Notes: generated from the sequence alone by a model not told the origin. Positions 9,543-19,226 are shown, counted from the first letter of the stretch. The stretch: 64,000 nucleotides of DNA from an uncultured Rhizobiaceae bacterium (GCA_951813045.1 CATOTF010000002.1:4092001-4156000); one strand, 5' to 3'. Made by a program: numbers and translations.

Positions 9543-9582
9543 GATTATCGCTTTCTTACAATTTCTGCGGAAAGCGATAATC
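9543..9582 (+). promoter_or_regulatory. 13-bp perfect inverted repeat ending at the nitroreductase start codon
   Basis: GATTATCGCTTTC at 9543-9555 is followed after 14 bases by its exact complement GAAAGCGATAATC at 9570-9582. The ATG of the nitroreductase gene starts at 9583. The likely ribosome-binding site (GGAAAG) lies in the second arm, so the folded RNA would hide it. There is no run of T after the stem, which argues against a standard terminator. It may be a translational switch, a weak pckA terminator or a DNA operator. Confidence 0.7.
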
Positions 9583-10251
9583 ATGACGGCTACATTCGAA
9601 ACCGAACCCCTTAATTTTCAGTTTAATGAGGATGAAACCGTTCTCAAAAGCGCGGAGGCATTTCGCCATTCCATGTTGTCGCGGCGCACGGTTCGGGATT
9701 TCTCCTCCAGACCTGTTCCGCGCGACATTATCGAATCCTGCCTGTTGACTGCCGGCAATGCACCATCTGGGGCGAATCAACAGCCCTGGCATTTTGTTGC
9801 GATTTCCAACCCGGATATAAAATCAAAAATCAGGGTTGCGGCGGAGGAAGAGGAACGGGCTTTTTATGCCGGTCGCGCCGGACAGGAGTGGCTGGAAGCT
9901 CTGGCCCATTTAGGTACGGACGATAATAAGCCGTTTTTGGAAGACGCGCCGTGGTTGATCGCGATTTTTGCCAAACGTTGGGGTGAAGATGCCCAAGGTA
10001 ATAAAGTGAAGCATTATTACGTTCCCGAATCGGTGGGAATCGCATCGGGTTTTCTGATTACAGCGTTGCATCAGGCTGGATTGGCAAGCCTGACCCATAC
10101 GCCAGCGCCGATGAAATTTCTGACCGAGATTTGCGAACGTCCGGATTCCGAAAAGCCGGTTATACTGTTAGTGGTTGGTTATCCCAAAGCGGATGCGCAG
10201 GTACCCAAAATTACCAAAGAACCATTGGGCTATATCAGCAGCTGGATTTAG
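9583..10251 (+). CDS. Nitroreductase-family flavoprotein
   Basis: This 222-residue protein belongs to the FMN-dependent nitroreductase superfamily. The N-terminal part carries [19 protein letters not shown], the FMN phosphate-binding arginine region. [13 protein letters not shown] (about 63-75) is the second flavin motif, and [15 protein letters not shown] the dimer-interface helix. The arrangement resembles the iodotyrosine deiodinase/BluB-like branch more than NfsB, but the substrate cannot be read from the sequence. The gene is 65 bases downstream of pckA, with a hairpin covering its ribosome-binding site. Confidence 0.85.
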   Translation: MTATFETEPLNFQFNEDETVLKSAEAFRHSMLSRRTVRDFSSRPVPRDIIESCLLTAGNAPSGANQQPWHFVAISNPDIKSKIRVAAEEEERAFYAGRAGQEWLEALAHLGTDDNKPFLEDAPWLIAIFAKRWGEDAQGNKVKHYYVPESVGIASGFLITALHQAGLASLTHTPAPMKFLTEICERPDSEKPVILLVVGYPKADAQVPKITKEPLGYISSWI

Positions 10252-10257
10252 TGAGCC

Positions 10258-12417
10258 TTAATTCCCAAAAATTAGATCAAGGATGGTTTTTCTTGGTTTG
10301 CGGGCGAGCACCCCGTTAACCCGTTCGCGCAGGCTCGCGGTCTGTTGAGGGTCGGTGGAAAGCCTTGGCCGGGGTGTGGGTGACGCAATATTGGCGGGCA
10401 GGGAAGCGAGATAGGCCGGTGCACCAAGCAGGTCTTTTGAAGCAAGACTCCCGTGCGCAGCCTCCATAAATTCTTTCCATGCCAGTGCCGGGAGGTTGCC
10501 ACCGGTAAGTTTGCGGGTCGGCTTATTATTGTCATTGCCAAACCAGATACCCGTTACAAGATGAGCCGTATGTCCAATAAACCACGCGTCACGAAAGTTC
10601 TGACTTGTGCCGGTTTTACCGCCAGCAATATGACCCTTGAGGCGCGCTTTTCGACCCGTTCCATTGCGCATCACCGTAGCCAGCATCGCGTTCATATCTT
10701 CAAGCGACCGTTGGTCAATGACTTCGATTGGCAGCGGCGTTGGCCGTTTGTAGAGGACTTCACCGCCAACGGTTTTGATAGATTTGATAAGATAGGGCTG
10801 CGCTTCAAGACCGCCGTTGGCAAAGGGTGCGTAGGCGGACGTCAGTTCAAGCAGGCTGACTTCCGATGTACCCAGAGCCAGCGACGCATTGGCGGTTAAC
10901 TTGGACCTGATACCCATCCGTTCCGCCGTAGCAACGACGGAACGAGGCCCAGCATCCATAGTCAGTTGGGCGGCAATCGTGTTGAGAGAGTTGGAAAATG
11001 CATCGCCCAGCGTAACCGGCCCGCGGTATCGCTTGTCGTAGTTTTCCGGCTTCCATTTGCCGTAACGTACCGGTGCATCGTTGAATATTGTGTCGGGCGT
11101 ATAGCCAAGTTCCATGGCCCGCTGCCAAACGAAAGTCTTGAATGCGGAACCCGGCTGGCGTTTTGCTTCTTCAGCGCGGTTAAATTGGCTTTTGCCATAG
11201 TTGCGCCCGCCTACCAGCGCGCGGATAGCACCGTCAGGCGCCAGTGACACCATAGCGGCTTGTGAAACACGATATTTCTTTTCGTGACTGTTCAAAGAAG
11301 CGGATAGAATGGAATGGGCCGCTGTCATCAGGAACGGCGAGACCGTTGTTTGAACGATAACGTCCTGATTTACTTTACCAATTAGCGCGCGGGCTCTTTT
11401 CATCACCATATCGGCAATAAAATGTTCGGGGCCAGAGCGGTAGTGACGAGCATGTTGGCCCGGACGGACGCTTTTAATGTCAATCTTGCCCGGTTTGACA
11501 TACCCCTCACGCTGCATTGCGGCGAGAACAACCCTTGCCCGCCTTTGCGCAAGTTCCGGATTTCTGGCCGGCGAATAACGGGACGGTGCTTTAAGTAGAC
11601 CCGCGAGCAGTGCTGCTTCTGAGATCGTCACATGTTTGGCGCTTTTACCAAAATAACGCCGTGAAGCCGCATCAACACCGGTAGCTCCGGACCCGAAATA
11701 AACCCGATTGAGATAAAGCTCAAGTATTTCCGCTTTTGAATATTTTGCTTCCAACCAGAAGGCTAGGATGAGTTCCTGCACCTTGCGTTCAAACGTTCGG
11801 CCCGGGGTCAGAAACAGGTTTTTTGCGAGTTGCTGGGTAATGGTCGAACCACCCTCGCGTAATTTCCTTTGCATGACGTTTCGGGTCATTGCCCGGGTAA
11901 AACCAATGGGGTCGAAACCGAAATGGGAATGGTAACGGTGGTCCTCAATCGCGATAACCGCTTGGGCGATATAGGGAGACATTTCTTCCAGTCGAAGGGC
12001 TGTTCCACCGGTAACGCCGCGGTTTCCCAGCACGCTTTTATCAGCAGCTAAGATGCGCAGGTTTGGCGGTCGTTCAGGAATGTTCCAGGTATCAGAACTT
12101 GGAAGTTTGGCGGCGTAATACCCAACAATTCCGGCAACAATTATTCCACCCCAAAGCGTAAAAACGACGCCCCAATAGGCCAATTTCGGCATTGGTTTCC
12201 AGAAAACCCGCAAAATTTTCCGAAATAGAGACGCATTTTTCGGGTTTTTAGCCACTTTTCGTGATTTTTTGGCAGTATTTTTGGGTGTTTTCACCTTTGT
12301 TGCGCCAACTCGGTCGCGTGCTGATGCGCGCAATCCATCCGCCTCTTCAAAGCGCGGTTCCACACGTTTAACTTTCGAAGTTCGACCTGCAGGTCGCCCT
12401 GACGATTTACGGGCCAT
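10258..12417 (-). CDS. Bifunctional class A penicillin-binding protein (PBP1-type)
   Basis: This inner-membrane enzyme polymerises and cross-links peptidoglycan. A long basic cytoplasmic tail (about 1-75) precedes one membrane segment (about 80-102). The GT51 glycosyltransferase domain has catalytic Glu in AIEDHRYHSHFG (about 158) and EGGSTITQQLAKN. The transpeptidase domain has SAFK (Ser about 424), a SLN motif in SNSLN and GKTGTSQ near 610. I prefer ATG 12417 (719 residues); a TTG two codons earlier is also open. It is convergent with the nitroreductase gene and divergent from the acyltransferase. Confidence 0.92.
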   Translation of the reverse strand: MARKSSGRPAGRTSKVKRVEPRFEEADGLRASARDRVGATKVKTPKNTAKKSRKVAKNPKNASLFRKILRVFWKPMPKLAYWGVVFTLWGGIIVAGIVGYYAAKLPSSDTWNIPERPPNLRILAADKSVLGNRGVTGGTALRLEEMSPYIAQAVIAIEDHRYHSHFGFDPIGFTRAMTRNVMQRKLREGGSTITQQLAKNLFLTPGRTFERKVQELILAFWLEAKYSKAEILELYLNRVYFGSGATGVDAASRRYFGKSAKHVTISEAALLAGLLKAPSRYSPARNPELAQRRARVVLAAMQREGYVKPGKIDIKSVRPGQHARHYRSGPEHFIADMVMKRARALIGKVNQDVIVQTTVSPFLMTAAHSILSASLNSHEKKYRVSQAAMVSLAPDGAIRALVGGRNYGKSQFNRAEEAKRQPGSAFKTFVWQRAMELGYTPDTIFNDAPVRYGKWKPENYDKRYRGPVTLGDAFSNSLNTIAAQLTMDAGPRSVVATAERMGIRSKLTANASLALGTSEVSLLELTSAYAPFANGGLEAQPYLIKSIKTVGGEVLYKRPTPLPIEVIDQRSLEDMNAMLATVMRNGTGRKARLKGHIAGGKTGTSQNFRDAWFIGHTAHLVTGIWFGNDNNKPTRKLTGGNLPALAWKEFMEAAHGSLASKDLLGAPAYLASLPANIASPTPRPRLSTDPQQTASLRERVNGVLARKPRKTILDLIFGN

Positions 12418-12585
12418 TGGCAAAAAGTTTCGTTTAAAATGGATTAATGGATGACTAATCTTACCCCCAGCGGTTTAAGGTCCGGTAAAGGAACCCGTTA
12501 ACCCTGTTGGACAGGATTACCCCTCTTCACCGGTTTGTGAGGCAAAATTAAGAAGGTTTTGAGGTGAATTTGTCATTTTGCTTTC

Positions 12586-13725
12586 ATGGAAAAGCAAGCT
12601 TCACTTTCAAATTCATCCGATATGTATTCCCCCAATCGCGTGGAGTGGGTTGATAAGGCAAAAGGTATTTGCATCATCCTTGTTGTGATGATGCATACGA
12701 CATTGGGTCTGGAGGCAGCCGTGGGGCAAGTCGGCTGGATGCATGCGGTTGTCGAGTTTGCCAAACCGTTTCGGATGCCGGATTTCTTCATGATTTCAGG
12801 CCTGTTTTTAGCCGCAACGATCAACCGGCCCTGGCGGTTGTATCTTGACCGCAAGGTCATCCATTTCTTCTATTTCTATCTACTTTGGGTTGGAGTTCAG
12901 TTTGCGTTTAAGGCTCCCTTCATGATGGCGGACGGCCAGTCTATCCCCTTGATTCTGCGCTCTTTGGTTTTCACGCTTATCCAGCCGTTTGGAACCTTGT
13001 GGTTCATCTATATGTTGCCGGTGTTTTTCATCGTTACAAAATTGTTTAAAAAACACCCTTGGTATTTGCTGATAACTGCGGCTGTCCTTCAGATTTTACC
13101 AATTAATACAACGGCTTTCCTGCCGGTCATGCTGGAAACCTTCGCGGTATCTTCCGTTGATTCTTACTGGTTACTGATCGACGAATTCTGCAGTTTTTAT
13201 GTCTATTTTCTGGCCGGTTATTTGTTTGCACCGAAGATTTTCCAACTGGCTTCATGGGCGCAGGATAAAGTGGTCCTAGCACTATTTGGTGTGTTAATCT
13301 GGTTTACGGTTAATCTGATTGCCGTACAAACGGGCTTCGCTGGCCTGCCAATTATCGCGCTTATGCTCGGTGGAGCAGGGGCCGCCGCGATTGTCGTCGT
13401 GGCAAGTCTGCTTTCCCATTCGATAATGACGCGCAGGGTTGGGTTCTCACCGCTCAGTCATCTCGGCGCAAATTCCATCGTGGTCTATCTGGCGTTCTTC
13501 ATACCGATGGTGGTTATGCGGTTGATATTGGTAAGAATTGCACCAAGCTTGGACGTCGGCACAATGTCCGCCATTTCCATCGTGGTTGCCGCCATAACGC
13601 CGCTGATCGGTTACGCAATTATTAAGCGCATCGGGTTTGGTCACTTCCTGTTTCACCGGCCAGCCTGGGCAATATTTGCTGAAAAGCCGGCTCGCACAAA
13701 AGCTGCACTTCAACCGGCAGAATAG
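12586..13725 (+). CDS. Acyltransferase 3 family integral membrane protein
   Basis: The 379-residue protein has about ten hydrophobic segments. The N-terminal signature RVEWVDKAKGICIILVVMMH contains the histidine expected in acyltransferase-3 (AT3/OafA-like) proteins. RMPDFFMISGLFLA is the second conserved block. These enzymes acetylate or acylate cell-surface sugars or lipids, but the target here is unknown. The ATG at 12586 has no strong ribosome-binding site; an ATG at 12622 is an alternative. It is convergent with the M20 peptidase gene, with three bases between stops. Confidence 0.85.
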   Translation: MEKQASLSNSSDMYSPNRVEWVDKAKGICIILVVMMHTTLGLEAAVGQVGWMHAVVEFAKPFRMPDFFMISGLFLAATINRPWRLYLDRKVIHFFYFYLLWVGVQFAFKAPFMMADGQSIPLILRSLVFTLIQPFGTLWFIYMLPVFFIVTKLFKKHPWYLLITAAVLQILPINTTAFLPVMLETFAVSSVDSYWLLIDEFCSFYVYFLAGYLFAPKIFQLASWAQDKVVLALFGVLIWFTVNLIAVQTGFAGLPIIALMLGGAGAAAIVVVASLLSHSIMTRRVGFSPLSHLGANSIVVYLAFFIPMVVMRLILVRIAPSLDVGTMSAISIVVAAITPLIGYAIIKRIGFGHFLFHRPAWAIFAEKPARTKAALQPAE

Positions 13726-13728
13726 AAT

Positions 13729-15111
13729 CTATTCAGCCAGCGCCGCGAGGACCCGCGCCCAGCTGCGGGTGCCCTTGTGATAGCTTTTGACTTCGTATTT
13801 CTCATTGGGTGAATGGATGGCATCGTCCGATAAGGCATAACCGATCAAAAGTGATTCCATCCCCAGTTGAGCACGGAAATTACCAACGATGGGGATGGAG
13901 CCGCCGCCTGCGATAATGGCGGTATCCTTACCCCATTCTTCGCTTAGCGCTTTTGCTGCTTTTTTCAATTCCGGCATGTTGTAATCAAGCTGTGTTGCTG
14001 GGTTACGGCCATGTTCTTTAAAAGTTGCCCGGCAATCTTCCGGCAGGCGATCCTCGATGTGTTTGCGGAATGCAGCGGCGACTTTATGCGGGTCCTGTTT
14101 TCCCACAAGGCGGAATGAAACTTTTGCAGAAGCCTGCGCCGCAATCACGGTCTTGAAACCTTCCCCTGTATAGCCCCCTGATATGCCGTTTACCTCAGCC
14201 GTTGGCCGCGCCCATGTCTGTTCAAGCACAGACCGGTTGGCCTCTCCTGATGGCATGGAAAGTCCGACTTCGCCCATAAAATCCTGCGCGGAAAAGCCAA
14301 GGCCTTCCCACATCTGTTTGATATTGTCGGGGGTTTCGTCAACACCGTCGTAGAAACCCTCAAGCGTGACGGCGCCGGATTCATCATGCATTTCTGCCAG
14401 TATTTTGGATAGGACGTGGATCGGGTTTTGTGCCGCTCCACCGTAATAGCCTGAATGGAGGTCGCGGCTTGCTGCGTGAATGGTCACTTCATCGGATGAC
14501 ATACCGCGCAATGCGGTTGTGATAGCGGGTGTATTGGCGTCCCACATGCTGGTGTCGCAAACCAGCGCGATATCGCATTTCAATTCATCGGCCGCCGATT
14601 CCAGAAAAGGTTCAAGGGAGGGCGAGCCGGATTCCTCTTCCCCTTCAAACAATATCGTGACCTTACAGGGCAGGGCTCCGGTCGCATCTTTCCAGCCGCG
14701 GCAGGCTTCTACAAATGTCATCAACTGGCCTTTGTCATCGGAAGAACCGCGCGCGTAAATCCGTTTTGCACCGTTGACTTCTTTGACAGTGGGTTCAAAC
14801 GGTGCGGTATCCCAAAGTTCAATCGGATCAATCGGTTGCACGTCATAATGACCATAAAAAAGAACATGAGGTGCGCCCTGCTGTCCGTCGTGATGGGCGA
14901 CAACCATGGGGTGACCGGGGGTTTCTCGCAATGAAGCATCAAATCCCAATTCATTGAGCATATCGACCAGAGATTGCCCCGCCTGCTTGCACGAATCTTT
15001 ATAGGCTGGATCTGTGGATATGCTTTCGATCTTAAGGAGATTAAATAACCGCCCCAAAGAGGCATCCAGATTGGAATCGATAGTGTTGAGTACGGTGTCG
15101 ATGGAGTTCAT
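13729..15111 (-). CDS. M20-family metallopeptidase (dipeptidase)
   Basis: This 460-residue zinc peptidase has the M20 motifs in order. GHYDVQPID carries the first zinc histidine, RGSSDDKGQL the bridging aspartate and EGEEESGSPS the catalytic glutamate pair. Further on come the dimerisation-domain segment DLHSGYYGGAAQNP and the late GGGSIPIV region. No signal peptide is visible, so it probably hydrolyses dipeptides in the cytoplasm. The start codon lies 100 bases downstream of the small-RNA terminator at 15211. Confidence 0.9.
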   Translation of the reverse strand: MNSIDTVLNTIDSNLDASLGRLFNLLKIESISTDPAYKDSCKQAGQSLVDMLNELGFDASLRETPGHPMVVAHHDGQQGAPHVLFYGHYDVQPIDPIELWDTAPFEPTVKEVNGAKRIYARGSSDDKGQLMTFVEACRGWKDATGALPCKVTILFEGEEESGSPSLEPFLESAADELKCDIALVCDTSMWDANTPAITTALRGMSSDEVTIHAASRDLHSGYYGGAAQNPIHVLSKILAEMHDESGAVTLEGFYDGVDETPDNIKQMWEGLGFSAQDFMGEVGLSMPSGEANRSVLEQTWARPTAEVNGISGGYTGEGFKTVIAAQASAKVSFRLVGKQDPHKVAAAFRKHIEDRLPEDCRATFKEHGRNPATQLDYNMPELKKAAKALSEEWGKDTAIIAGGGSIPIVGNFRAQLGMESLLIGYALSDDAIHSPNEKYEVKSYHKGTRSWARVLAALAE

Positions 15112-15210
15112 ATCGAAAGGTCTCGCAGGAAATTTAATCGACCATAACGCTCAAGGGGCAATGGCAAAAGTAAAATCGTTCATGCTTATAGGCGAATTCA
15201 AACTTCGGAT

Positions 15211-15256
15211 AAAAAAGAGCCCTAGCGACCCAGTTTACTCAGGGTGGCCAGGGCTC
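15211..15256 (-). terminator. Intrinsic terminator of the candidate small RNA
   Basis: On the minus strand GAGCCCT (15256-15250) pairs with AGGGCTC (15223-15217). An inner ACCC/GGGT pairing lengthens the stem, and TTTTTT follows at 15216-15211. This is the clearest Rho-independent terminator in the window. Confidence 0.75.
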
Positions 15257-15362
15257 AGGACGCTTTTATCAAAACCACCTCAGGAGAGGGGAAAAGGGTG
15301 GTTCTGACGGTCAATACGGAAATTGGGGGACTTCCGATTAACGGCCGATGCGTCATCGGCGT
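15211..15362 (-). ncRNA. Candidate structured small RNA with a CU-rich loop
   Basis: Reading the minus strand from about 15362, four stem-loops follow in order. They are a perfect 7-bp stem with a three-base loop (15344-15360), a 5-bp stem with a C-rich loop (15317-15336), a 7-bp stem with a 17-base CU-rich loop (15273-15303), and a 7-bp stem extended by an inner ACCC/GGGT pair (15217-15256) followed by six T. The last is a good intrinsic terminator. The CU-rich loop could pair with Shine-Dalgarno sequences. No known family is recognised. It could also be a leader of the M20 peptidase gene. Confidence 0.6.
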
Positions 15363-15369
15363 GGTTTAA

Positions 15370-15398
15370 ATCTGGTAGTGAACTGTGACTTTTTCAAG
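15370..15398 (-). promoter_or_regulatory. Heat-shock-type (RpoH-like) promoter of the candidate small RNA
   Basis: On the minus strand CTTGAA (15398-15393) is followed by a 17-base spacer and CCAGAT (15375-15370). This is close to the alphaproteobacterial RpoH pattern CTTGAA-N17-CCATAT. It would start transcription near 15362, just before the first stem-loop. A second site with the same spacing lies in front of grpE. Confidence 0.45.
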
Positions 15399-15512
15399 AC
15401 ATAATCCACCGGCTAATCATTACAAATAAGTGAGCGTACCGTGATGTGATCTTGCATTCGAAACCCACTATGCGCATCGTACCGGTAAGATCAAATATTA
15501 CCTGGAGCCTTT

Positions 15513-18458
15513 ATGAAAAAGGGCGATCATCTCTATCTCATCGACGGTTCGGCTTATATTTTCCGAGCCTATCATGCCCTGCCACCGCTCACGCGAAAAT
15601 CCGATGGCCTGCCAATTGGGGCGGTTTCGGGTTTTTGCAATATGCTCTGGAAACTTTTGCAGGAAGCAAGGGATACGGCGGTTGGTGTAGTGCCAACCCA
15701 TTTTGCGGTGATTTTCGATCATTCATCGACAACATTTCGAAATGATATTTATCCCGAATACAAAGCCAACCGGGATTCACCGCCGGAAGACCTGCGCCCG
15801 CAATTTGGCGTAATTCGCTCGGCAACCCTTGCGTTTGACCTGCCTTCCATCGAAAAAGAGGGTTATGAGGCCGATGATCTGATTGCAGCCTATTCAAAAC
15901 AGGCCCGTGAAGCCGGGGCGGATGTGACGATTGTTTCCTCCGACAAGGATCTCATGCAACTGGTCGGGCCGCAAGTCATCATGTATGACACGATGAAAGA
16001 TCGACGGATTGGAGTTGACGAAGTTATCGAGAAATTCGGGGTCGGCCCTGAAAAAATGATCGACCTGCAGGCACTTGCCGGTGATTCTACCGATAATGTA
16101 CCGGGTGTTCCGGGCATTGGCCCGAAGACCGCCGCCCAATTGCTGGAAGAATACGGCACGCTGGAAGTGCTGCTGGAGCGGGCGGGCGAGATCAAGCAGA
16201 ATAAGCGCCGCGAAAACATGATCGAATTTGCCGATCAGGCGCGTATTTCCAAAAAGCTTGTGACGTTGGATGAAAACACGCCACTTGACGTACCTCTGGC
16301 TGATTTTGCCTTGCAACCGGTGAACGGTCCCAAACTCATTGCCTTTTTAAAAGCAATTGAACTCAACACGTTGACCCGACGTGTTGCGGCTGAAACGGAA
16401 ACCGATGTCGCTGAGGTTGAAGCGGACACGATCGAGATCGACGGGTTTACCAATAAAAAGACGATGCGTGGCCCCGACCTTGATGTGAACGCGGCTGACG
16501 ACCCGATGGATGACGGCCCATCAGTGCCGGGTGAAGGCCCGAAATACAAGCCGGAAGAATTGGCTGAGACCGTCGCTGCCGAAACCGCATCCATGGTGGT
16601 GGATAATACCGCGTATCAAACCGTCAGAACCGCCGAAGAGTTGAAAGTCTGGATAGACGAGGCTTTTGACCTGGGCGTTGTGGCGGTGGATACGGAAACC
16701 AATTCGCTGGATGCCATGCAATGCGACCTTGTCGGTGTATCGCTGGCCACAAGACCCGGTCACGCCTGTTACATTCCCCTGCTCCATGCAAAAGACGGGA
16801 CGACCGATGATGGGGATATGTTCAGCCAGGGACTCGACCCCAATCAAATCTCGACCCGTGAAGCGCTCGACCTGCTCAAGCCATTGCTTGAAGCATCTTC
16901 CGTTTTGAAGATTGCCCAGAACATCAAATACGACTGGCTGGTGCTCTCACGGTACGATATTCAGGTCGCACCGTTCGATGACACGATGTTACTGTCTTAT
17001 GTTGTGGATGCGGGGCGCACAAAACACGGTATGGACGTGCTTTCCAATAACCTGCTTGGCCACACACCTATCCCGTTTAAGGAAATTGCAGGTTCGGGAA
17101 AATCAATGGTCACTTTTGATAAAGTGCCGATTGATAAGGCGACAGCCTATGCCGCTGAAGACGCGGATGTGACATTGCGCCTGTGGCAGGTGTTGAAACC
17201 GCGCATTGTTCCAGAAAAAATGACAACGGTTTACGAGCGGCTTGAGCGGCCTCTGGTTGATGTCATTTGTCGTATGGAAGCGCGGGGCATTTCTGTCGAC
17301 CGGCAGATATTATCAAGCCTTTCCGGCCATCTGGCGCAAAAGGCAGCCGGTATCGAAGCGGAAGTCTATGAACTGGCAGGCAGGACGTTCAACATCGGAT
17401 CACCAAAACAGCTTGGTGAAATCCTGTTTGATGAAATGGCTCTGCCGGGGGGTAAGAAAACCAAGACCGGCCAATGGGCTACAGGCGCGCAACAGCTTGA
17501 AGATCTGGCTGCGGAAGGCCATGAACTGCCCCGCAAGATTGTCGACTGGCGTCAGCTTTCTAAGTTGAAATCCACTTATACGGACGCCCTGCCGGATTAC
17601 ATAAACCCGACAACCAAACGGGTGCATACGTCTTACGCCATGGCGTCCACATCGACGGGTCGCCTGTCATCGTCGGAGCCCAACTTACAAAATATTCCGG
17701 TGCGTACAGAAGAAGGGCGCAAGATCAGAACGGCCTTTGTAGCCGAGCCGGGCAATAAGCTCGTCTGTGCTGATTACAGCCAGATTGAGCTGCGGGTTCT
17801 CGCCCATGTGGCTGATATTCCTCAGCTCAAACAGGCCTTTGCCGATGGCATTGATATTCACGCGATGACAGCGAGTGAAATGTTCAACACGCCGGTTGAA
17901 GGTATGGACCCGATGATCCGCCGTCAGGCCAAGGCGATCAATTTCGGTATTATCTACGGCATATCCGCCTTCGGGCTGGCCGCTAATCTGGGCATTCCGC
18001 GCGGTGAAGCGTCGGAATATATCAAAACCTATTTTGAGCGTTTCCCCCGCATCCGCGAATATATGGACAATACCAAAGCGTTTGCCCGCGAACATGGCTA
18101 TGTGGAGACGATTTTTGGCCGCAAGGCCCATTATCCTGAAATCAAATCGGCCAATCCGCAAATGCGGGGGTTTAACGAGCGCGCCGCCATCAACGCGCCG
18201 ATTCAGGGCAGTGCTGCCGATATTATCCGCCGCGCCATGGTCAAAATGGAACCGGCGCTGGATACAGCAGGCCTACAGGCAAAAATGCTGTTACAGGTCC
18301 ACGATGAATTGATCTTCGAAGTACCGGAAGGTGAAGTCGACGCGACCATTGAAACGGTGTCGACGGTTATGGAACAGGCACCTCACCCGGTGCTGGAACT
18401 CGCAGTACCGCTACAGGTGGACGCGAGAGCGGCGGATAATTGGGATGAAGCGCACTAA
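15513..18458 (+). CDS. polA: DNA polymerase I
   Basis: PolA fills gaps in replication and repair. The 981 residues comprise three domains. The 5'-nuclease domain (about 1-290) has YLIDGSAYIFRAYHALP, EADDLIAAYS and a helix-hairpin-helix GVPGIGPKTAAQLL. The 3'-5' exonuclease domain (about 370-570) has its acidic residues intact: DTETNSL, NIKYDW and YAAEDADVTLRL. The polymerase domain contains CADYSQIELRVLAH, RRQAKAINFGIIYG and LQVHDELIFEVP. A loosely conserved linker at about 290-360 is rich in acidic residues and proline. CTGGAG lies eight bases before the ATG. It is convergent with grpE. Confidence 0.97.
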   Translation: MKKGDHLYLIDGSAYIFRAYHALPPLTRKSDGLPIGAVSGFCNMLWKLLQEARDTAVGVVPTHFAVIFDHSSTTFRNDIYPEYKANRDSPPEDLRPQFGVIRSATLAFDLPSIEKEGYEADDLIAAYSKQAREAGADVTIVSSDKDLMQLVGPQVIMYDTMKDRRIGVDEVIEKFGVGPEKMIDLQALAGDSTDNVPGVPGIGPKTAAQLLEEYGTLEVLLERAGEIKQNKRRENMIEFADQARISKKLVTLDENTPLDVPLADFALQPVNGPKLIAFLKAIELNTLTRRVAAETETDVAEVEADTIEIDGFTNKKTMRGPDLDVNAADDPMDDGPSVPGEGPKYKPEELAETVAAETASMVVDNTAYQTVRTAEELKVWIDEAFDLGVVAVDTETNSLDAMQCDLVGVSLATRPGHACYIPLLHAKDGTTDDGDMFSQGLDPNQISTREALDLLKPLLEASSVLKIAQNIKYDWLVLSRYDIQVAPFDDTMLLSYVVDAGRTKHGMDVLSNNLLGHTPIPFKEIAGSGKSMVTFDKVPIDKATAYAAEDADVTLRLWQVLKPRIVPEKMTTVYERLERPLVDVICRMEARGISVDRQILSSLSGHLAQKAAGIEAEVYELAGRTFNIGSPKQLGEILFDEMALPGGKKTKTGQWATGAQQLEDLAAEGHELPRKIVDWRQLSKLKSTYTDALPDYINPTTKRVHTSYAMASTSTGRLSSSEPNLQNIPVRTEEGRKIRTAFVAEPGNKLVCADYSQIELRVLAHVADIPQLKQAFADGIDIHAMTASEMFNTPVEGMDPMIRRQAKAINFGIIYGISAFGLAANLGIPRGEASEYIKTYFERFPRIREYMDNTKAFAREHGYVETIFGRKAHYPEIKSANPQMRGFNERAAINAPIQGSAADIIRRAMVKMEPALDTAGLQAKMLLQVHDELIFEVPEGEVDATIETVSTVMEQAPHPVLELAVPLQVDARAADNWDEAH

Positions 18459-18490
18459 CGCCAGACGGGTTTGCGATTGGGGGAGGTGGA

Positions 18491-19189
18491 TTAAGCTTCC
18501 GCCTCTCCGGTATCTTCCTCACCAACTACATCTTCCGCTTCCGGTTTCACGACGTCTTCAAACTTAGGGCCGCCTTTTGCGACGCCCACCATGGCCGGGC
18601 GTAAAACTCTTTCGCCAATTTTATAACCTTCCTGCACAACCTGTGCGACGGAATTATTTGGCACCTCAGGGTTCGGCATTTCGAACATCGCCTGATGGAA
18701 ATTCGGGTCGAATTTCTCACCCTCCGGGTTGAATTTATTAACACCGGCGTTGGTCAGCGCTTTCAACAATTCCCGTTCGGTGAGTTCCATCCCTTCAATC
18801 AGGGCTTTGAACTCGTCGGAACCTGATTCGCGCTTTTCTTCAGGAACCGCCTGAATGGCCCGCTGCAGATTGTCCCCAACACCGAGCAGGTCACGGGCAA
18901 AATTGGCAACAGCATAGGAACGGGCATCGGCGACTTCCCGCGCGGTGCGTTTGCGCAGATTATCCATCTCGGCAATCGTGCGCAAAGTGCGGTCTTTGAA
19001 CTCCTCGTTCTCGGCCTTCAACTTGTCGAGCACGCTTAGAATCTGGGCGGGGTCATTCGAATCAGCTTCAGGCGCATTGGCTTCTTCAGCCTCAGCGGCT
19101 TCCATTTCAGCCTGTTCCTGTTCCTCAAGCCGCGCTTCTTCGGCTTCAACATCATCGAAAAATTCGTCTTCCGGGCGGTTTCCCGACAT
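18491..19189 (-). CDS. grpE: GrpE nucleotide exchange factor of DnaK
   Basis: GrpE releases ADP from DnaK. The 232-residue protein starts with a strongly acidic stretch (about 8-50) and a long coiled coil (about 50-110, with [20 protein letters not shown]). The C-terminal beta domain contains [16 protein letters not shown] and [13 protein letters not shown]. The gene is downstream of hrcA on the same strand, separated by 84 bases that hold a heat-shock-type promoter and a long imperfect hairpin. This suggests grpE can be expressed independently of hrcA. Confidence 0.95.
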   Translation of the reverse strand: MSGNRPEDEFFDDVEAEEARLEEQEQAEMEAAEAEEANAPEADSNDPAQILSVLDKLKAENEEFKDRTLRTIAEMDNLRKRTAREVADARSYAVANFARDLLGVGDNLQRAIQAVPEEKRESGSDEFKALIEGMELTERELLKALTNAGVNKFNPEGEKFDPNFHQAMFEMPNPEVPNNSVAQVVQEGYKIGERVLRPAMVGVAKGGPKFEDVVKPEAEDVVGEEDTGEAEA

Positions 19190-19226
19190 GGCTCACCTTA
19201 AAGTCTTGCAGAAAATGCAGCACCGG

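Larger units (their letters stand above)
15112..15512. other. Intergenic region between the M20 peptidase and polA
   Basis: This 401-base spacer between two divergent genes has no credible protein-coding frame. The minus strand holds a candidate small RNA at about 15211-15362 with its own promoter (15370-15398) and terminator (15211-15256). The rest must contain the polA promoter (plus strand, 15400-15510) and possibly a separate promoter for the peptidase (minus strand, 15112-15210). I could not place either with confidence. Confidence 0.6.

Noticed and set aside
17685-18161. 158-codon minus-strand open frame
   Set aside because: Antisense to the polymerase domain of polA; no independent motif or ribosome-binding site.
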